Positions 18,674-28,440 of a stretch of DNA of 64,000 nt are shown piece by piece (positions within the stretch are counted from its first letter, which is position 1; each line of letters begins with the position of its first letter). The position numbers were made by a program, and so were the translations under genes. The DNA is from Nitrospirillum amazonense (lineage in GTDB: Bacteria > Pseudomonadota > Alphaproteobacteria > Azospirillales > Azospirillaceae): positions 62,001 to 126,000 of the forward strand of contig NZ_VITN01000003.1 in the NCBI RefSeq assembly GCF_007828045.1, read 5' to 3'. The notes beneath the pieces are model-generated. The model had not been told where the DNA came from. It ran no database searches and saw only the letters and a program-made list of their open reading frames with translations.

Positions 18674-19651
18674 CTAAGCCGGGGCGCTTGCCCCATCCGT
18701 CTCCCCATCTGGGGCCACATCCGGCTTGGGCCGCAGGCGCAGCGCGGTCTCCACCGCGTCCACCCCCAGGTCGGCCAGGTCCAGCACCTTGATCCAGGCC
18801 GCGTCCGGCCCCCAGGGGGCGGAGCGGGCGGGATCGGTGTGATGCGACATGACCATCAGCGTCGGGCAGCCCAGGGCCGCCGTCAGGAAGATGGGGCCCG
18901 TGTCGTTGCCCACCGCGCCCTCGGCCCGCCGTGCCAGGTTGGCCAGCTGGCCCAGGCTGGTGCGGCCCACCAGGTCGACCGCCCAGGGGCAGTCGCGCAC
19001 GATGGCCCGCGCCGCATCGCGGTCGGCCTCGGCACCCACCACCACCGGGGTCAGGCCCCGGTCGGCCAGGCGCCGGCCCAGCATGGCATAGCGCTCGGCC
19101 GGCCAGCGCTTGTGCGGCAGGTGGGGCGAGCAGCCCGGCACCAGCAGGACGAAGGGCCCCTCCGGCGCCAGGCCGTCCACGTCGCCCGCCAGCCAGCCGA
19201 GGTCGGCGGGACCGGTGTCGGGCACGCCGGCGGCCTGCAGCTGGACGCGGTAGCGATCGTGGTTGTGCAGGCCCTTGAGATCGGGCACCGGAAAGGCGGC
19301 CCCCGGGACGGCCCCCGACCACAGCGGCCGGCGCCCCGGCCCCATCAGCCAGAAGTAGCGGGCGGTGCGCGGCTTGTTCTGCAGATCATAGATGGTGTCG
19401 AAGCGGCCGGCGCGCAACTGGCGGCGCAAGCGCCAATAGGCCAGCGGGCTACGGCCACGCGGATCGGCCCAGACGTCGTCGAACCAGGGCATGGCCCGGC
19501 CGAAGCCGACGAAGGCCGGCCCGGTCAGAAGTGTGACATGGGCCTGTGGGTGATGGCGGCGGATGGCTTGGAAGGCATCGAAGCATTGCACCAGGTCGCC
19601 CAGCGCACCCAGGCGGATGACCAGGATGCGCTTGGCTTCAGGTCCCGTCAC
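18674..19651 (-). CDS. Glycosyltransferase family 9 (heptosyltransferase-like)
   Basis: This 325-residue protein resembles ADP-heptose:LPS heptosyltransferases (GT9). It opens with RILVIRLGALGDLVQCFDAF, the GT9 N-terminal signature, and has the C-terminal nucleotide-sugar site motif GAVGNDTGPIFLTAALGCPT. The GTG at 19651 overlaps the stop of the upstream glycosyltransferase by 4 nt (GTGA), indicating coupling. Together the pair probably adds sugars to LPS core or another surface glycan; acceptor and donor are not evident. Confidence 0.88.
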   Translation of the reverse strand: MTGPEAKRILVIRLGALGDLVQCFDAFQAIRRHHPQAHVTLLTGPAFVGFGRAMPWFDDVWADPRGRSPLAYWRLRRQLRAGRFDTIYDLQNKPRTARYFWLMGPGRRPLWSGAVPGAAFPVPDLKGLHNHDRYRVQLQAAGVPDTGPADLGWLAGDVDGLAPEGPFVLLVPGCSPHLPHKRWPAERYAMLGRRLADRGLTPVVVGAEADRDAARAIVRDCPWAVDLVGRTSLGQLANLARRAEGAVGNDTGPIFLTAALGCPTLMVMSHHTDPARSAPWGPDAAWIKVLDLADLGVDAVETALRLRPKPDVAPDGETDGASAPA

Positions 19652-20949
19652 TGGCCGGCCTTGCGATAGGCGGCCATGCCGACGGTGGCCCGCAGGTGCA
19701 AGAGCTCGGCATAAACGGCCAGCGTGGCGTCGCACATGCGCTCACGCGTGTAGTTCTGCAGCACGAAGCGGCGGGCGTCGGCCGCCAGCGCCCGCCGCTG
19801 CAGGCCATCCAGGGCCAGGGCCTCGGCAATGGCGGCGGCCATGGTGGCGGGGTCGCCCGGCGGCACCACCAGCCCGGTTTCGCCATCGACCACCGTTTCC
19901 GCCACGGCGCCGTGGTTGGTGACGATGACGGGCTTGCCCATGGCCTGGGCCTCCACGATCACGCGGCCGAAAGCCTCCGGCCGGGCCGAGGCGCTGACCA
20001 CCACGTCGGACAGCAGATAGGCGGCGGCCATGTCGTTGCAGTGGTCGGCAATGGTGACCTGGCCTTCCAGGCCCAGGTCGCGGATGCGGGCCACCAATTC
20101 CGCCCGGTACTCCGTGCGGCCCTGGTCGGAACCCACCAGCACGGCACGCACGTCGTCGCGCTTCAGCCGGGCGATGGCCTCGATCAGGTCCAGCTGACCC
20201 TTCCAGCGCGTCAGGCGCCCGGGCAGCAGGACGATGCGCTGGTCCTCCGGCAGGCGCCAGTCGCGCGCCAGCTTGATCAGCCGCTCCTGGCTGACCCGCT
20301 CGGGGTCCAGATTCACGGTATCGACGCCGCGCGGGATGGTGCGCAGCCGCTCCGGCCCCACGCCGTACTGGCTCGCCACATGCTCCGCCACGAAGCGGGA
20401 GACGGCGATGACCCGGTCGCCCTTGGCCATGACCGCGTTGTAGCGGCGCTTCATCTCGCCCTTGAAGTTGTAGGGGGCGTGGAAGGTGGTGACGAAGGGG
20501 ATACCGGTGCGCCGCGCCGCGATCCAGGCGCTCCACGCCGGGGCACGGGAGCGGGCGTGGATGATGTCCACCCCACGCTCACGGATCAGGGTTTCCAACC
20601 GGCTGGCGTTGCGCCAGATGGTGAAAGGGTTCTTGGAGGCCAGCGGCAGGGTGATGTGCTCGGCCTTGTAGCGTTCCAGCTCACGCGCCATGGGGCCGCC
20701 GCCGGAGGCCACCAGGGCGGTGCCGCCGGCACGCATCAGGGCCGCCGCCATATCGACGCAGCCGCGCTCCGCCCCGCCCGTCACCAGGTTGGGGATCACC
20801 TGCAAAACCACGGGCCGGCCGCCCCCGAACCAACCGGCGATAGTGGTCCCATCGGGGGCCCCATCGGAACTGGCCCCATCGGGGGCCGGCGCGGGATTGC
20901 CGGTGTCGGTCGAGGCCGTTACGGTGCCAGGGGTGTGGGTCAGGGTCAT
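19648..20949 (-). CDS. Glycosyltransferase family 4
   Basis: This 433-residue GT-B enzyme has a disordered Pro/Ala/Asp-rich N-terminus (to about residue 45). The N-terminal Rossmann domain contains VLQVIPNLVTGGAERGCVDMA and IIHARSRAPAWSAWIAARRTG, and the C-terminal domain contains LLPGRLTRWKGQLDLIEAIA and EAFGRVIVEAQAMGKPVI (the E-x7-E motif). It is typical of LPS and exopolysaccharide transferases. The start at 20949 has no clear Shine-Dalgarno and lies only 16 bp from the divergent hydrolase start, so an alternative start is possible. The two-gene transferase operon runs towards thrS. Confidence 0.88.
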   Translation of the reverse strand: MTLTHTPGTVTASTDTGNPAPAPDGASSDGAPDGTTIAGWFGGGRPVVLQVIPNLVTGGAERGCVDMAAALMRAGGTALVASGGGPMARELERYKAEHITLPLASKNPFTIWRNASRLETLIRERGVDIIHARSRAPAWSAWIAARRTGIPFVTTFHAPYNFKGEMKRRYNAVMAKGDRVIAVSRFVAEHVASQYGVGPERLRTIPRGVDTVNLDPERVSQERLIKLARDWRLPEDQRIVLLPGRLTRWKGQLDLIEAIARLKRDDVRAVLVGSDQGRTEYRAELVARIRDLGLEGQVTIADHCNDMAAAYLLSDVVVSASARPEAFGRVIVEAQAMGKPVIVTNHGAVAETVVDGETGLVVPPGDPATMAAAIAEALALDGLQRRALAADARRFVLQNYTRERMCDATLAVYAELLHLRATVGMAAYRKAGQ

Positions 20950-20964
20950 CTGGGGAAGGCAAGC

Positions 20965-21732
20965 ATGGCGGGGACGTCGATACATAGCGTACAGCGGGGG
21001 GCCGCCACCATAGCCTATCGACGGTGCCCCGGCCGCGGCCCCGGAATTGTCTTCCTGGGCGGTTTGAAGTCCGACATGACGGGAGCCAAGGCCACGGCGC
21101 TGGAAGCCTACGCGCAAGAGCGCGGCCACGCCTTCGTCCGTTTCGACTACCAGGGTCACGGGGTGTCCAGCGGCGATTTCCGCGACGGCACCATCGGCAC
21201 CTGGGCGGACGACGCCATCGCCGTGCTGGACGCAGTGACGGAGGGCCCGCAGATCCTGGTGGGGTCCAGCATGGGCGGCTGGATCATGCTGCTGGCGGCC
21301 CTGGCCCGGCCGGAATGCGTGCGCGCCCTGGTGGGAATCGCCCCGGCGCCGGACTTCACCGAGCGGCTGATGTGGGCCCAGATGGATGCGGAGGCCCGCG
21401 CCACGCTGGAGCGTGACGGCGAATGGCGCCAGCCCTCGCTCTATGACGACGCGGGCTATCCCATCACCCGGGCCTTGATCGAGGATGGCCGGCGCCACCT
21501 GCTGCTGGACCGGCCCCTGGCGCTGCCGCCCGTGCCCGTGCGCCTGATCCACGGCCAGCGCGACCCCGACGTGCCGTGGCGGACCAGCCTGGATTTGGCG
21601 GCGGCCATCGCCCATGACGACGTGCGCGTCACCCTGGTGAAGGACGGCGATCATCGCCTGTCCCGGCCCCAGGATTTGGACCTGATCACCCGCCAGGTGG
21701 GTGAGCTGCTGGGTGGCGGGGCCCCATGCTGA
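20965..21732 (+). CDS. Alpha/beta hydrolase
   Basis: This 255-residue alpha/beta hydrolase has the nucleophile elbow G-S-S-M-G (Ser102), an oxyanion stretch at LGGLKSDMTG, the Asp in GQRDPDVPW and the His in DGDHRLSR, so the triad is complete. It resembles the ABHD10/palmitoyl-thioesterase-like carboxylesterases of alphaproteobacteria. The ATG has GGGGAAGG at good spacing. It overlaps the following serine hydrolase gene by 7 nt. The substrate is unknown; a small acyl ester or thioester is the usual guess for this type. Confidence 0.87.
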   Translation: MAGTSIHSVQRGAATIAYRRCPGRGPGIVFLGGLKSDMTGAKATALEAYAQERGHAFVRFDYQGHGVSSGDFRDGTIGTWADDAIAVLDAVTEGPQILVGSSMGGWIMLLAALARPECVRALVGIAPAPDFTERLMWAQMDAEARATLERDGEWRQPSLYDDAGYPITRALIEDGRRHLLLDRPLALPPVPVRLIHGQRDPDVPWRTSLDLAAAIAHDDVRVTLVKDGDHRLSRPQDLDLITRQVGELLGGGAPC

Positions 21733-22793
21733 ACCGCCGCGCCCTGTTGCGGGCGGGCACCGCCCTGCCGCTGCTGTCCACGTCCGCTTTCGCCGCCCAT
21801 CATCCGGACGCCGTGGTGGACGCCTTCGTCCGTGATGCCGGATTCCAGGGCGTGGTCATGCTGGGCCACGCGGGCAAGGCCAATTACGTCCGCACCGTGG
21901 GCTATGCCGATGTCGAGGCCAGGGCGCCGGCCAGGCCCGACACCCCTTACGCCATCGCCTCCATCAGCAAATGGCTGACCACGGTGACCGTGCTGAAGCT
22001 GGTGGAGCGCGGCCTGCTGGACCTGGACGCGCCCCTGACCTGGGCCCTGCCCGATTATCGTGCCGACACCGGCGCCAGGCTGACCCTGCGCCGCCTGCTG
22101 TGCAACGCCAGCGGCCTGCCCAACCTGTTCATCGCCGAGGCCAAGGCCGATCCCACCCTGCTGAAGACCGATCTGACCACGGCCCAGGCCCTGGCCCGCT
22201 TCGCCCAGGGCGACCTGGCGTTCGAGCCGGGTGCCCGGTTCGACTACCACCCGGTGAACTGGATCGTGGTCATTGCCGCCGTGGAAAGGGTGACCGGCCT
22301 GCCCTTCCAGGCAGCGGTACGGTCCATCACCCTGGACCCGCTGGGCCTGCAGGCGACGGGCGCCACCGACGCGATGCTGGAGAGGGCGGCCCCCTCATAC
22401 CGCACCGTCAACCCGCCCGAACGCTGGGGCAACGACCGGCGGCCCTATCTGGCCGCCTCGGGCGGCTATGCCAGTACGGCCCCGGACCTGATGCGTGCCG
22501 CCCATCTGGTGTTTGACACGGATTTCCTGACGGCGGAGTCCCGCCGCCAGCTGACCCATGTCGAGGTGCCCACGGAAGACTATGCCCTGGGCGGCCGGGT
22601 GCGCCGCCTGACCATTCAGGGTCGGACCGTGCCGGCGGGCTGGGAAACGGGACGCACGGCGGGCTACCGCCTGGTGCTGGGCCACCGGCTGGACGGCAGG
22701 CGCACGGTGGTGCTGATGAACAACACCGCCCTGTCTCAGAAGACCATGGACCAGTTCGCCGACGCGCTGCTGGGCGCGGAACCTCGCGCTTAA
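21726..22793 (+). CDS. Exported serine hydrolase of the beta-lactamase/PBP-like family
   Basis: This 355-residue protein has an N-terminal export signal (NRRALLRAGTALPLLSTSAFA, possibly Tat-like RR). The catalytic SxxK is SISK with nucleophile Ser79 and base Lys82. The position of the usual YxN motif reads YHP followed by VNW, so the Asn is not in its canonical place. That argues for an esterase or peptidase rather than a beta-lactamase. It is translationally coupled to the alpha/beta hydrolase upstream. Substrate unknown. Confidence 0.85.
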   Translation: MLNRRALLRAGTALPLLSTSAFAAHHPDAVVDAFVRDAGFQGVVMLGHAGKANYVRTVGYADVEARAPARPDTPYAIASISKWLTTVTVLKLVERGLLDLDAPLTWALPDYRADTGARLTLRRLLCNASGLPNLFIAEAKADPTLLKTDLTTAQALARFAQGDLAFEPGARFDYHPVNWIVVIAAVERVTGLPFQAAVRSITLDPLGLQATGATDAMLERAAPSYRTVNPPERWGNDRRPYLAASGGYASTAPDLMRAAHLVFDTDFLTAESRRQLTHVEVPTEDYALGGRVRRLTIQGRTVPAGWETGRTAGYRLVLGHRLDGRRTVVLMNNTALSQKTMDQFADALLGAEPRA

Positions 22794-22836
22794 ACATAAC
22801 GCCACATCAGCGGCATGAGACAACCCCATGCCGCCG

Positions 22837-22948
22837 TAGGACGCGACCGCGTCCGCCGGAAGTTTCCGCCGGAAGTTTCCGGGGAGCGTAGCGGACTGGA
22901 AACTGAGGATAAGCCAAGCAGCCGGATGGCTGCGCCCGGCACTTGAGG
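22837..22948 (+). repeat. Structured intergenic repeat, copy C (with internal duplication)
   Basis: This copy lies between the convergent serine hydrolase and trmB. A preceding hairpin pairs GCGGCATG (22810-22817) with CATGCCGC (22827-22834). Hairpin 1 is GGACGCGACCGCGTCC (22839-22854). A 13-bp tandem duplication (GCCGGAAGTTTCC, 22855-22867 and 22868-22880) follows. Hairpin 2 pairs AGTTTCC (22874-22880) with GGAAACT (22898-22904) around a 17-nt loop. Hairpin 3 is GCAGCC-GGAT-GGCTGC (22918-22933), and the end is GCACTTGAGG. Confidence 0.9.
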
Positions 22949-22955
22949 AAAACCC

Positions 22956-23666
22956 TTAACGCTTCCGCCTCCGGAAGCGCAGGTACACCGGGACCCGGCC
23001 AGCCTCCAGCGCCTTCTGTTCGTAGCGGGTCTGGACCCAGTCGGCCGGGGGCACGCGCCAGTCCGACGCCTTGTCGGCCAGCCACTCGAACTGCGGATAC
23101 CGCCAGGTGTGCTCCAGCATCCAGCGGCACAGCTGTTGGTCGTCGGTGGCCAGGCGCAGTTCGGCGCCGTCGCGCAGCACGCGGGCCAGGCGGGGCAGGT
23201 TGGCGGGACCGATGAAACGGCGCTCGGCGTGGCGGAGCTTGGGCCAGGGATCGGCGAACAGCACGAAGACGCGGCCGACGCTGGCCTCTGGCAGGGCATC
23301 CAAGATGGGACGGGCGTCGTCCGGGCAGACGCGGATATTGCCGGACAAGTCCTTGGCCTCGACATGCTGCAGCAGGTTGGCAACGCCGTTGATGAAGGGC
23401 TCGCACCCGATGAAGCCGATGTCGGGGTTGGCCGCCGCCTGTTCGGCCAGATGCTCGCCGCCGCCGAAGCCCACCTCGAACCACAGGTCACGCTTGGGTG
23501 TGGGAAACAGGGTCGCGGGATCGATGATCCCCCCCGCCGGCGGCGGATCCAATTGCAGGCGCGGCAGCAACTCCTCAATCAGGCTGGTGCGGTGCTGGCG
23601 CAACGGCCGGCCGCGACGACGCCCGTAAAGCAGGGGACGGTGCTGGGCGGGGGTGTCGTCGGTCAT
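22956..23666 (-). CDS. trmB: tRNA (guanine-N7-)-methyltransferase
   Basis: TrmB makes m7G46 in tRNA using SAM. The 236-residue protein has the SAM-binding motif FEVGFGGGEHLAEQA and the family signature FADPWPKLRHAERRFI. A basic N-terminal motif (YGRRRGRPLRQHR) and a C-terminal substrate loop (TRYEQKALEAGR) are also present. The ATG at 23666 is preferred; a TTG 21 bp upstream is the alternative and neither has a strong Shine-Dalgarno. It lies 107 bp beyond metK, on the same strand, across a terminator. Confidence 0.95.
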   Translation of the reverse strand: MTDDTPAQHRPLLYGRRRGRPLRQHRTSLIEELLPRLQLDPPPAGGIIDPATLFPTPKRDLWFEVGFGGGEHLAEQAAANPDIGFIGCEPFINGVANLLQHVEAKDLSGNIRVCPDDARPILDALPEASVGRVFVLFADPWPKLRHAERRFIGPANLPRLARVLRDGAELRLATDDQQLCRWMLEHTWRYPQFEWLADKASDWRVPPADWVQTRYEQKALEAGRVPVYLRFRRRKR

Positions 23667-23705
23667 GATGCGATCAAGGACGGGCAAGGGTCAGAAAAGC
23701 GGGGC

Positions 23706-23749
23706 AGAAAAGCCAAGGGCCTTGGCCGATCCATCGATCGGCCAAGGCC
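23706..23749 (-). terminator. Terminator of metK
   Basis: A perfect 13-bp stem (GGCCTTGGCCGAT / ATCGGCCAAGGCC, 6-nt loop) lies 24 nt past the metK stop. On the minus strand CTTGGCTTTTCTG follows it. The U-run is short but the stem is very strong. Confidence 0.75.
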
Positions 23750-23772
23750 CCGGGCGTCAGAACAGAAGAACC

Positions 23773-24933
<1,161 letters not shown>

Positions 24934-24991
24934 GGGACGCCTCGGCTAAATTAACGACGGCTATTTACGGCGGAGTGTGTGTGATATCGAC

Positions 24992-25033
24992 AAAAAACGC
25001 CGCCCGGGCTTTCGCAACCAGGCGGCGTTTTTT
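24992..25033. terminator. Bidirectional terminator between the HTH gene and metK
   Basis: The stem AACGCCGCC / GGCGGCGTT is flanked by A6 on the left and T6 on the right, so it reads as an intrinsic terminator on either strand. On the minus strand it ends the HTH gene 37 nt after its stop and just ahead of the metK leader. Confidence 0.9.
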
Positions 25034-25069
25034 CGCAGGCTTCTACAGAATGGTCAAGAGGCAGGCTTA

Positions 25070-25540
25070 TCACGCGACGTCGGACACAGATTCCACACCG
25101 GAATTGGCGACGGCCTTGGTCAGTTCGAACAGGCGCTTGCGCACGGCGGGATCGGAGATGCGGTAGTAGGCGCGGACCAGTTCCAGGGTCTCGCGCTTGG
25201 CCATCGGGTCGGCGTCGAAGCCCATATCGGGCGACAGGGCCTCATCCACGACGTCGTTTGGCGTGTCGCCGGCCATGTCGTCGAAGAAGAAGGACACCGG
25301 CACGTCCAGCACGCGCGACAGGTCGAACAGGCGCGAGGCGCCGATGCGGTTGGCGCCGCGCTCGTACTTTTGCACCTGCTGGAAGGTCAGGCCGATGGCC
25401 TCGCCCAGCTTTTCCTGGCTCATGCCCAGCAGGGTACGGCGCAGGCGCACGCGGCTGCCGACGTGAACGTCGATCGGGTTGGGCTTTCCGATCCGAGGCC
25501 GCCCACCGGTGGAACGGCGGGCCCCAATTACACTCTCCAT
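25070..25540 (-). CDS. XRE-family HTH regulator conserved next to metK and lnt
   Basis: This 156-residue regulator has an HTH at about residues 25-80 (VGSRVRLRRTLLGMSQEKLGEAIGL then QQVQKYERGANRIGASRL) and a C-terminal helical region (RETLELVRAYYRISDPAVRKRLFEL). Proteins of this type lie between lnt and metK in many alphaproteobacteria and resemble the stress/symbiosis-linked HTH regulators of rhizobia. The target is unknown. The ATG at 25540 has GAGGA 8 nt upstream; a GTG five codons earlier is less likely. It has its own terminator. Confidence 0.9.
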   Translation of the reverse strand: MESVIGARRSTGGRPRIGKPNPIDVHVGSRVRLRRTLLGMSQEKLGEAIGLTFQQVQKYERGANRIGASRLFDLSRVLDVPVSFFFDDMAGDTPNDVVDEALSPDMGFDADPMAKRETLELVRAYYRISDPAVRKRLFELTKAVANSGVESVSDVA

Positions 25541-25791
25541 GATCCAAATCCTCACGTTACGGATCGATTACGACCCTAAGCCAAGCGTTCAGGGGTGGTC
25601 AAGGCACGCCGCCCGCATCCCACCGTCCCGCTCCCCAGCCCTTGTTCGGTCCGCCAACCTCATATGGGGGCGTGATCCATACGACCACAAGCCGGCGCCT
25701 GGTCCTGGTGACAATCGCGGGGTCATTGACCCCGACGGCTCCGCCACGGGTCCCTTCGACGCCCGATCACGGACATCCGGTCATGGACATC

Positions 25792-27471
25792 TCAAGGGCA
25801 CTGCCTACCCTGATACATCCGAAGCGTGAAAAAATAGATAACGCCCAATACAGCCAAGAGTAAAGCGGCCAAGGGGCCATCACCCCATCGGGCATAAGGT
25901 GTAGGCCGGGGTGTAGACTGCGGGAGCGGAAGGTCCAGGACTCCCCGAGAGCCCAATGCCAAATGACCCAGTTCGCGTCCATAGGGATCTACCACCGCGG
26001 AAATACCGGTATTGGCGGCGCGCACCAGGGGCAGCCCTTCCTCGATGGCGCGCATGGTGGCGATGGCCAGGTGCTGGTGCGGCCCCGCCGTGCGGCCGAA
26101 CCAGGCATCGTTGGTGACGTTCAGCAACCATCTCGGACGTTCCTGGAGGGGGCGGTTCTTTGTCGCATCCGCATTTCCGCTTTGGTCTCCTCCGGGACCG
26201 GCTTCCGCCTCCTGCGCCGTCACCATGCCGGGAAAGATGACCTCGTAGCAGATCAGCGGGCTGGCCGGCGGCAGGCCGGGCAGGTCCAGGGTGCGGGGCC
26301 CCGGCCCCGACCCCAGGATGGAGTTGCCCGGCGACACCAGCGCCACCGCGCGCAGGGGCAGCCAGCGACGGAAGGGGGTGTATTCGCCGAACGGCACCAG
26401 GTGGGCCTTGTCGTAATGGCCCAGCGCCTGGCCCTGATCGTTCACCACCACCAGGCTGTTCCAGTAGGTGTCGGTGCCGTCCTGCGCGCCGGGGGTGCCG
26501 GCGGGCGTCAGGCGCAGGCTGCCCGTCAGGGTCAGGCCGCCGCGCGGCGTCACCTGGCCCACGGCCTTCAGCAGTTCCGGCTCGTCCTCCAGCAGGTAGG
26601 GCACGGCCGTCTCCGGCCAGACCAGGGTCGTGATGGGCGCCTGGCCCGGCGGCTGCGGCTGGCGAGACAGGGCCAGCAGCAGGCGGACGTGGTCCAACTC
26701 CACATCCGCGTTCCACTTGTCGGTCTGGGCGATGTTGGGCTGCACCAGGCGCAGCATGACGCCCGGCACCAGGGGCGCCTCACCCGCCGGCACGCGCGCG
26801 ACGCCATAGATGGCCATGAGGATGACCAGGCCCAGGCCCGCCACCGGCGCCATCCAGGGCCGCCGCCCGCCGTCGGCCAGGACCGCCGGCAGGCTGGCGG
26901 GCAGCACCGTCAGCAGCGACAGGCCGTAGACCCCGATGAGGGAACCCACCTGCGCCGGCCCCGGCAGCCCCACCCAGACATAGCCCATGAGGTTCCAGGG
27001 AAAGCCGGTGAAGGCGTGGCCGCGCACATACTCCACCACCGTCCACAGCACCGCGAACAGCAGGCAGCGGGCGACACCCCCGATCCGAAAGCGCCGCACC
27101 AGGGCCCACCACAGCAGCGTGCCGGTGCCCACGAACAGGCCCAGCAGGAAGGGCAAACCCGCCACGGCGAAGGGCAGCAGCGCCCAGAAGCGGGGGAAGA
27201 CCAGCAGCGCCTCGCCCACCCAGTAGAGGCTCAGCACGAAATGGCCGAAGGCGAAGGCCAGGCCCGTCCAGAAGGCGGCGGCCGGGCGCTCCACCCCGTC
27301 CAGCAGCCAGATCAGCCCAGGAAAGGCCAGCCACAGCACCGGCACGGCGTTGACGGGCGGCATGGCCAGGGTGGCGAGGCCACCCAGCAGGGCGGCCAAG
27401 CCCAGGCGGCGCCAGCGTCCGCCCCCGCGCAGGCGGGTGGCGAGGCGGGCCAGACGGTCAGGCAGGCTCAC
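25792..27471 (-). CDS. lnt: Apolipoprotein N-acyltransferase
   Basis: Lnt adds the third acyl chain to outer-membrane lipoproteins at the inner membrane. The 559-residue protein has about seven hydrophobic N-terminal segments, then a nitrilase domain with the Glu (VWPETAVPYLLE), Lys (DKAHLVPFGEYTPFRRWLPL) and Cys (ICYEVIFPG) triad, and a final membrane helix. Between the Cys motif and RWLLNVTNDAWFG there is an unusual polar insert of about 30 residues rich in Gly, Ala, Asp and Asn. The start is GTG. It follows corC-like, as in the ybeZ-ybeY-corC-lnt group. Confidence 0.96.
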   Translation of the reverse strand: MSLPDRLARLATRLRGGGRWRRLGLAALLGGLATLAMPPVNAVPVLWLAFPGLIWLLDGVERPAAAFWTGLAFAFGHFVLSLYWVGEALLVFPRFWALLPFAVAGLPFLLGLFVGTGTLLWWALVRRFRIGGVARCLLFAVLWTVVEYVRGHAFTGFPWNLMGYVWVGLPGPAQVGSLIGVYGLSLLTVLPASLPAVLADGGRRPWMAPVAGLGLVILMAIYGVARVPAGEAPLVPGVMLRLVQPNIAQTDKWNADVELDHVRLLLALSRQPQPPGQAPITTLVWPETAVPYLLEDEPELLKAVGQVTPRGGLTLTGSLRLTPAGTPGAQDGTDTYWNSLVVVNDQGQALGHYDKAHLVPFGEYTPFRRWLPLRAVALVSPGNSILGSGPGPRTLDLPGLPPASPLICYEVIFPGMVTAQEAEAGPGGDQSGNADATKNRPLQERPRWLLNVTNDAWFGRTAGPHQHLAIATMRAIEEGLPLVRAANTGISAVVDPYGRELGHLALGSRGVLDLPLPQSTPRPTPYARWGDGPLAALLLAVLGVIYFFTLRMYQGRQCP

Positions 27472-27510
27472 GATGGGGGTGGTCTCCGATTACGGGCGGC
27501 GCCGGGACGT

Positions 27511-28437
27511 TCAGGAGCCGGTCGCCAGCGGCATATCCTGGCCGGCCGCCTGGGGCAGGTTGCGGACGCGCAGCCGCTTGATGCGGCGGGGGTCGGCGTC
27601 CACCACCTCGAACTCGATGCCCGAGGGGTGGACCAGTGTTTCGCCCCGGCGGGGGATGCGGCCGGCCAGCGAGAACACGAGGCCGCCCAAGGTGTCGACC
27701 TCCTCCCGCTCCTCGTCATCCAGGACGGCACCGACGCGCGCCTCGAAATCCTCCAACGGCAGGCGGGCGTCGGCGATCAGGGTGCCGTCGGGCCGTTCCA
27801 CGATACGCGGCTGCACCGCGTCGTCGTGTTCGTCCTCGATCTCGCCGACGATCTCCTCCACCAGATCCTCGATGGTCACCAGGCCGTCGATGCCGCCGAA
27901 CTCATCCACCACCAAGGCCATGTGCTGGTGCGCCTGGCGCATATGCAGCAGCAGGTCCAGTACCGGCATGCTGGGCGCCACGATCTGCACCTCGCGCACG
28001 ATGGATTCCAGGTCGAAAGGCCGCTGGTCGGCCACCACCGCCAGGATGTCCTTGATGTGGACCATGCCGATGACGTCGTCCAAGGTCTCGCGGTAGACTG
28101 GCATGCGCGAGTGCGCGTCCTCCGAAAAGCGACGGATGAGGTCGGGCAGGCTGATCGAAGCCTCGATGCCCAGGATGTCGGCGCGCGGCACCATGATATC
28201 GACCACGGTGCGCCCCCGGAGCTTCAGGATGTTGGCCAGCAGCGTGCGCTCATTGCCGCCCACGGACGTCTCGTCCGCGCTGCTGTCTTCGATCAGCTCT
28301 TCAATGGTGTCGCGCAGCGTGGGATCCACGCGCCCGCCCAAGGCGGCCCGCAGCCAGCCCCGGAATTGCTGGGTCAGTGACCCGTGATCTTCGGCCCCGT
28401 CTTCACGGGGCGTTCGACTGTCGGAAAGATCGGCCAT
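27511..28437 (-). CDS. CorC/HlyC-type CBS-domain protein
   Basis: This 308-residue cytoplasmic protein has two CBS domains (from VVDIMVPRADILGIEAS to about residue 190, including FGGIDGLVTIEDLVEEIVGEIEDE) and a C-terminal CorC_HlyC (transporter-associated) domain ending RIKRLRVRNLP. It lacks the DUF21 membrane part of larger relatives. Members of this family are linked to Mg/Co efflux or membrane-stress processes; the 'hemolysin' label is historical. It lies in the order phoH-ybeY-corC-lnt, 3 bp after ybeY. Confidence 0.92.
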   Translation of the reverse strand: MADLSDSRTPREDGAEDHGSLTQQFRGWLRAALGGRVDPTLRDTIEELIEDSSADETSVGGNERTLLANILKLRGRTVVDIMVPRADILGIEASISLPDLIRRFSEDAHSRMPVYRETLDDVIGMVHIKDILAVVADQRPFDLESIVREVQIVAPSMPVLDLLLHMRQAHQHMALVVDEFGGIDGLVTIEDLVEEIVGEIEDEHDDAVQPRIVERPDGTLIADARLPLEDFEARVGAVLDDEEREEVDTLGGLVFSLAGRIPRRGETLVHPSGIEFEVVDADPRRIKRLRVRNLPQAAGQDMPLATGS

Positions 28438-28440
28438 CGG

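Noticed and set aside
24934-24991. A SAM riboswitch in front of metK
   Set aside because: The leader is only about 60 bp and lacks the SAM-II conserved core that is clear before metZ.
25963-28380. An 805-codon plus-strand frame opposite lnt and the CorC-like gene
   Set aside because: Gln/His/Arg-rich nonsense translation with no domain; both minus-strand genes are complete and recognisable.
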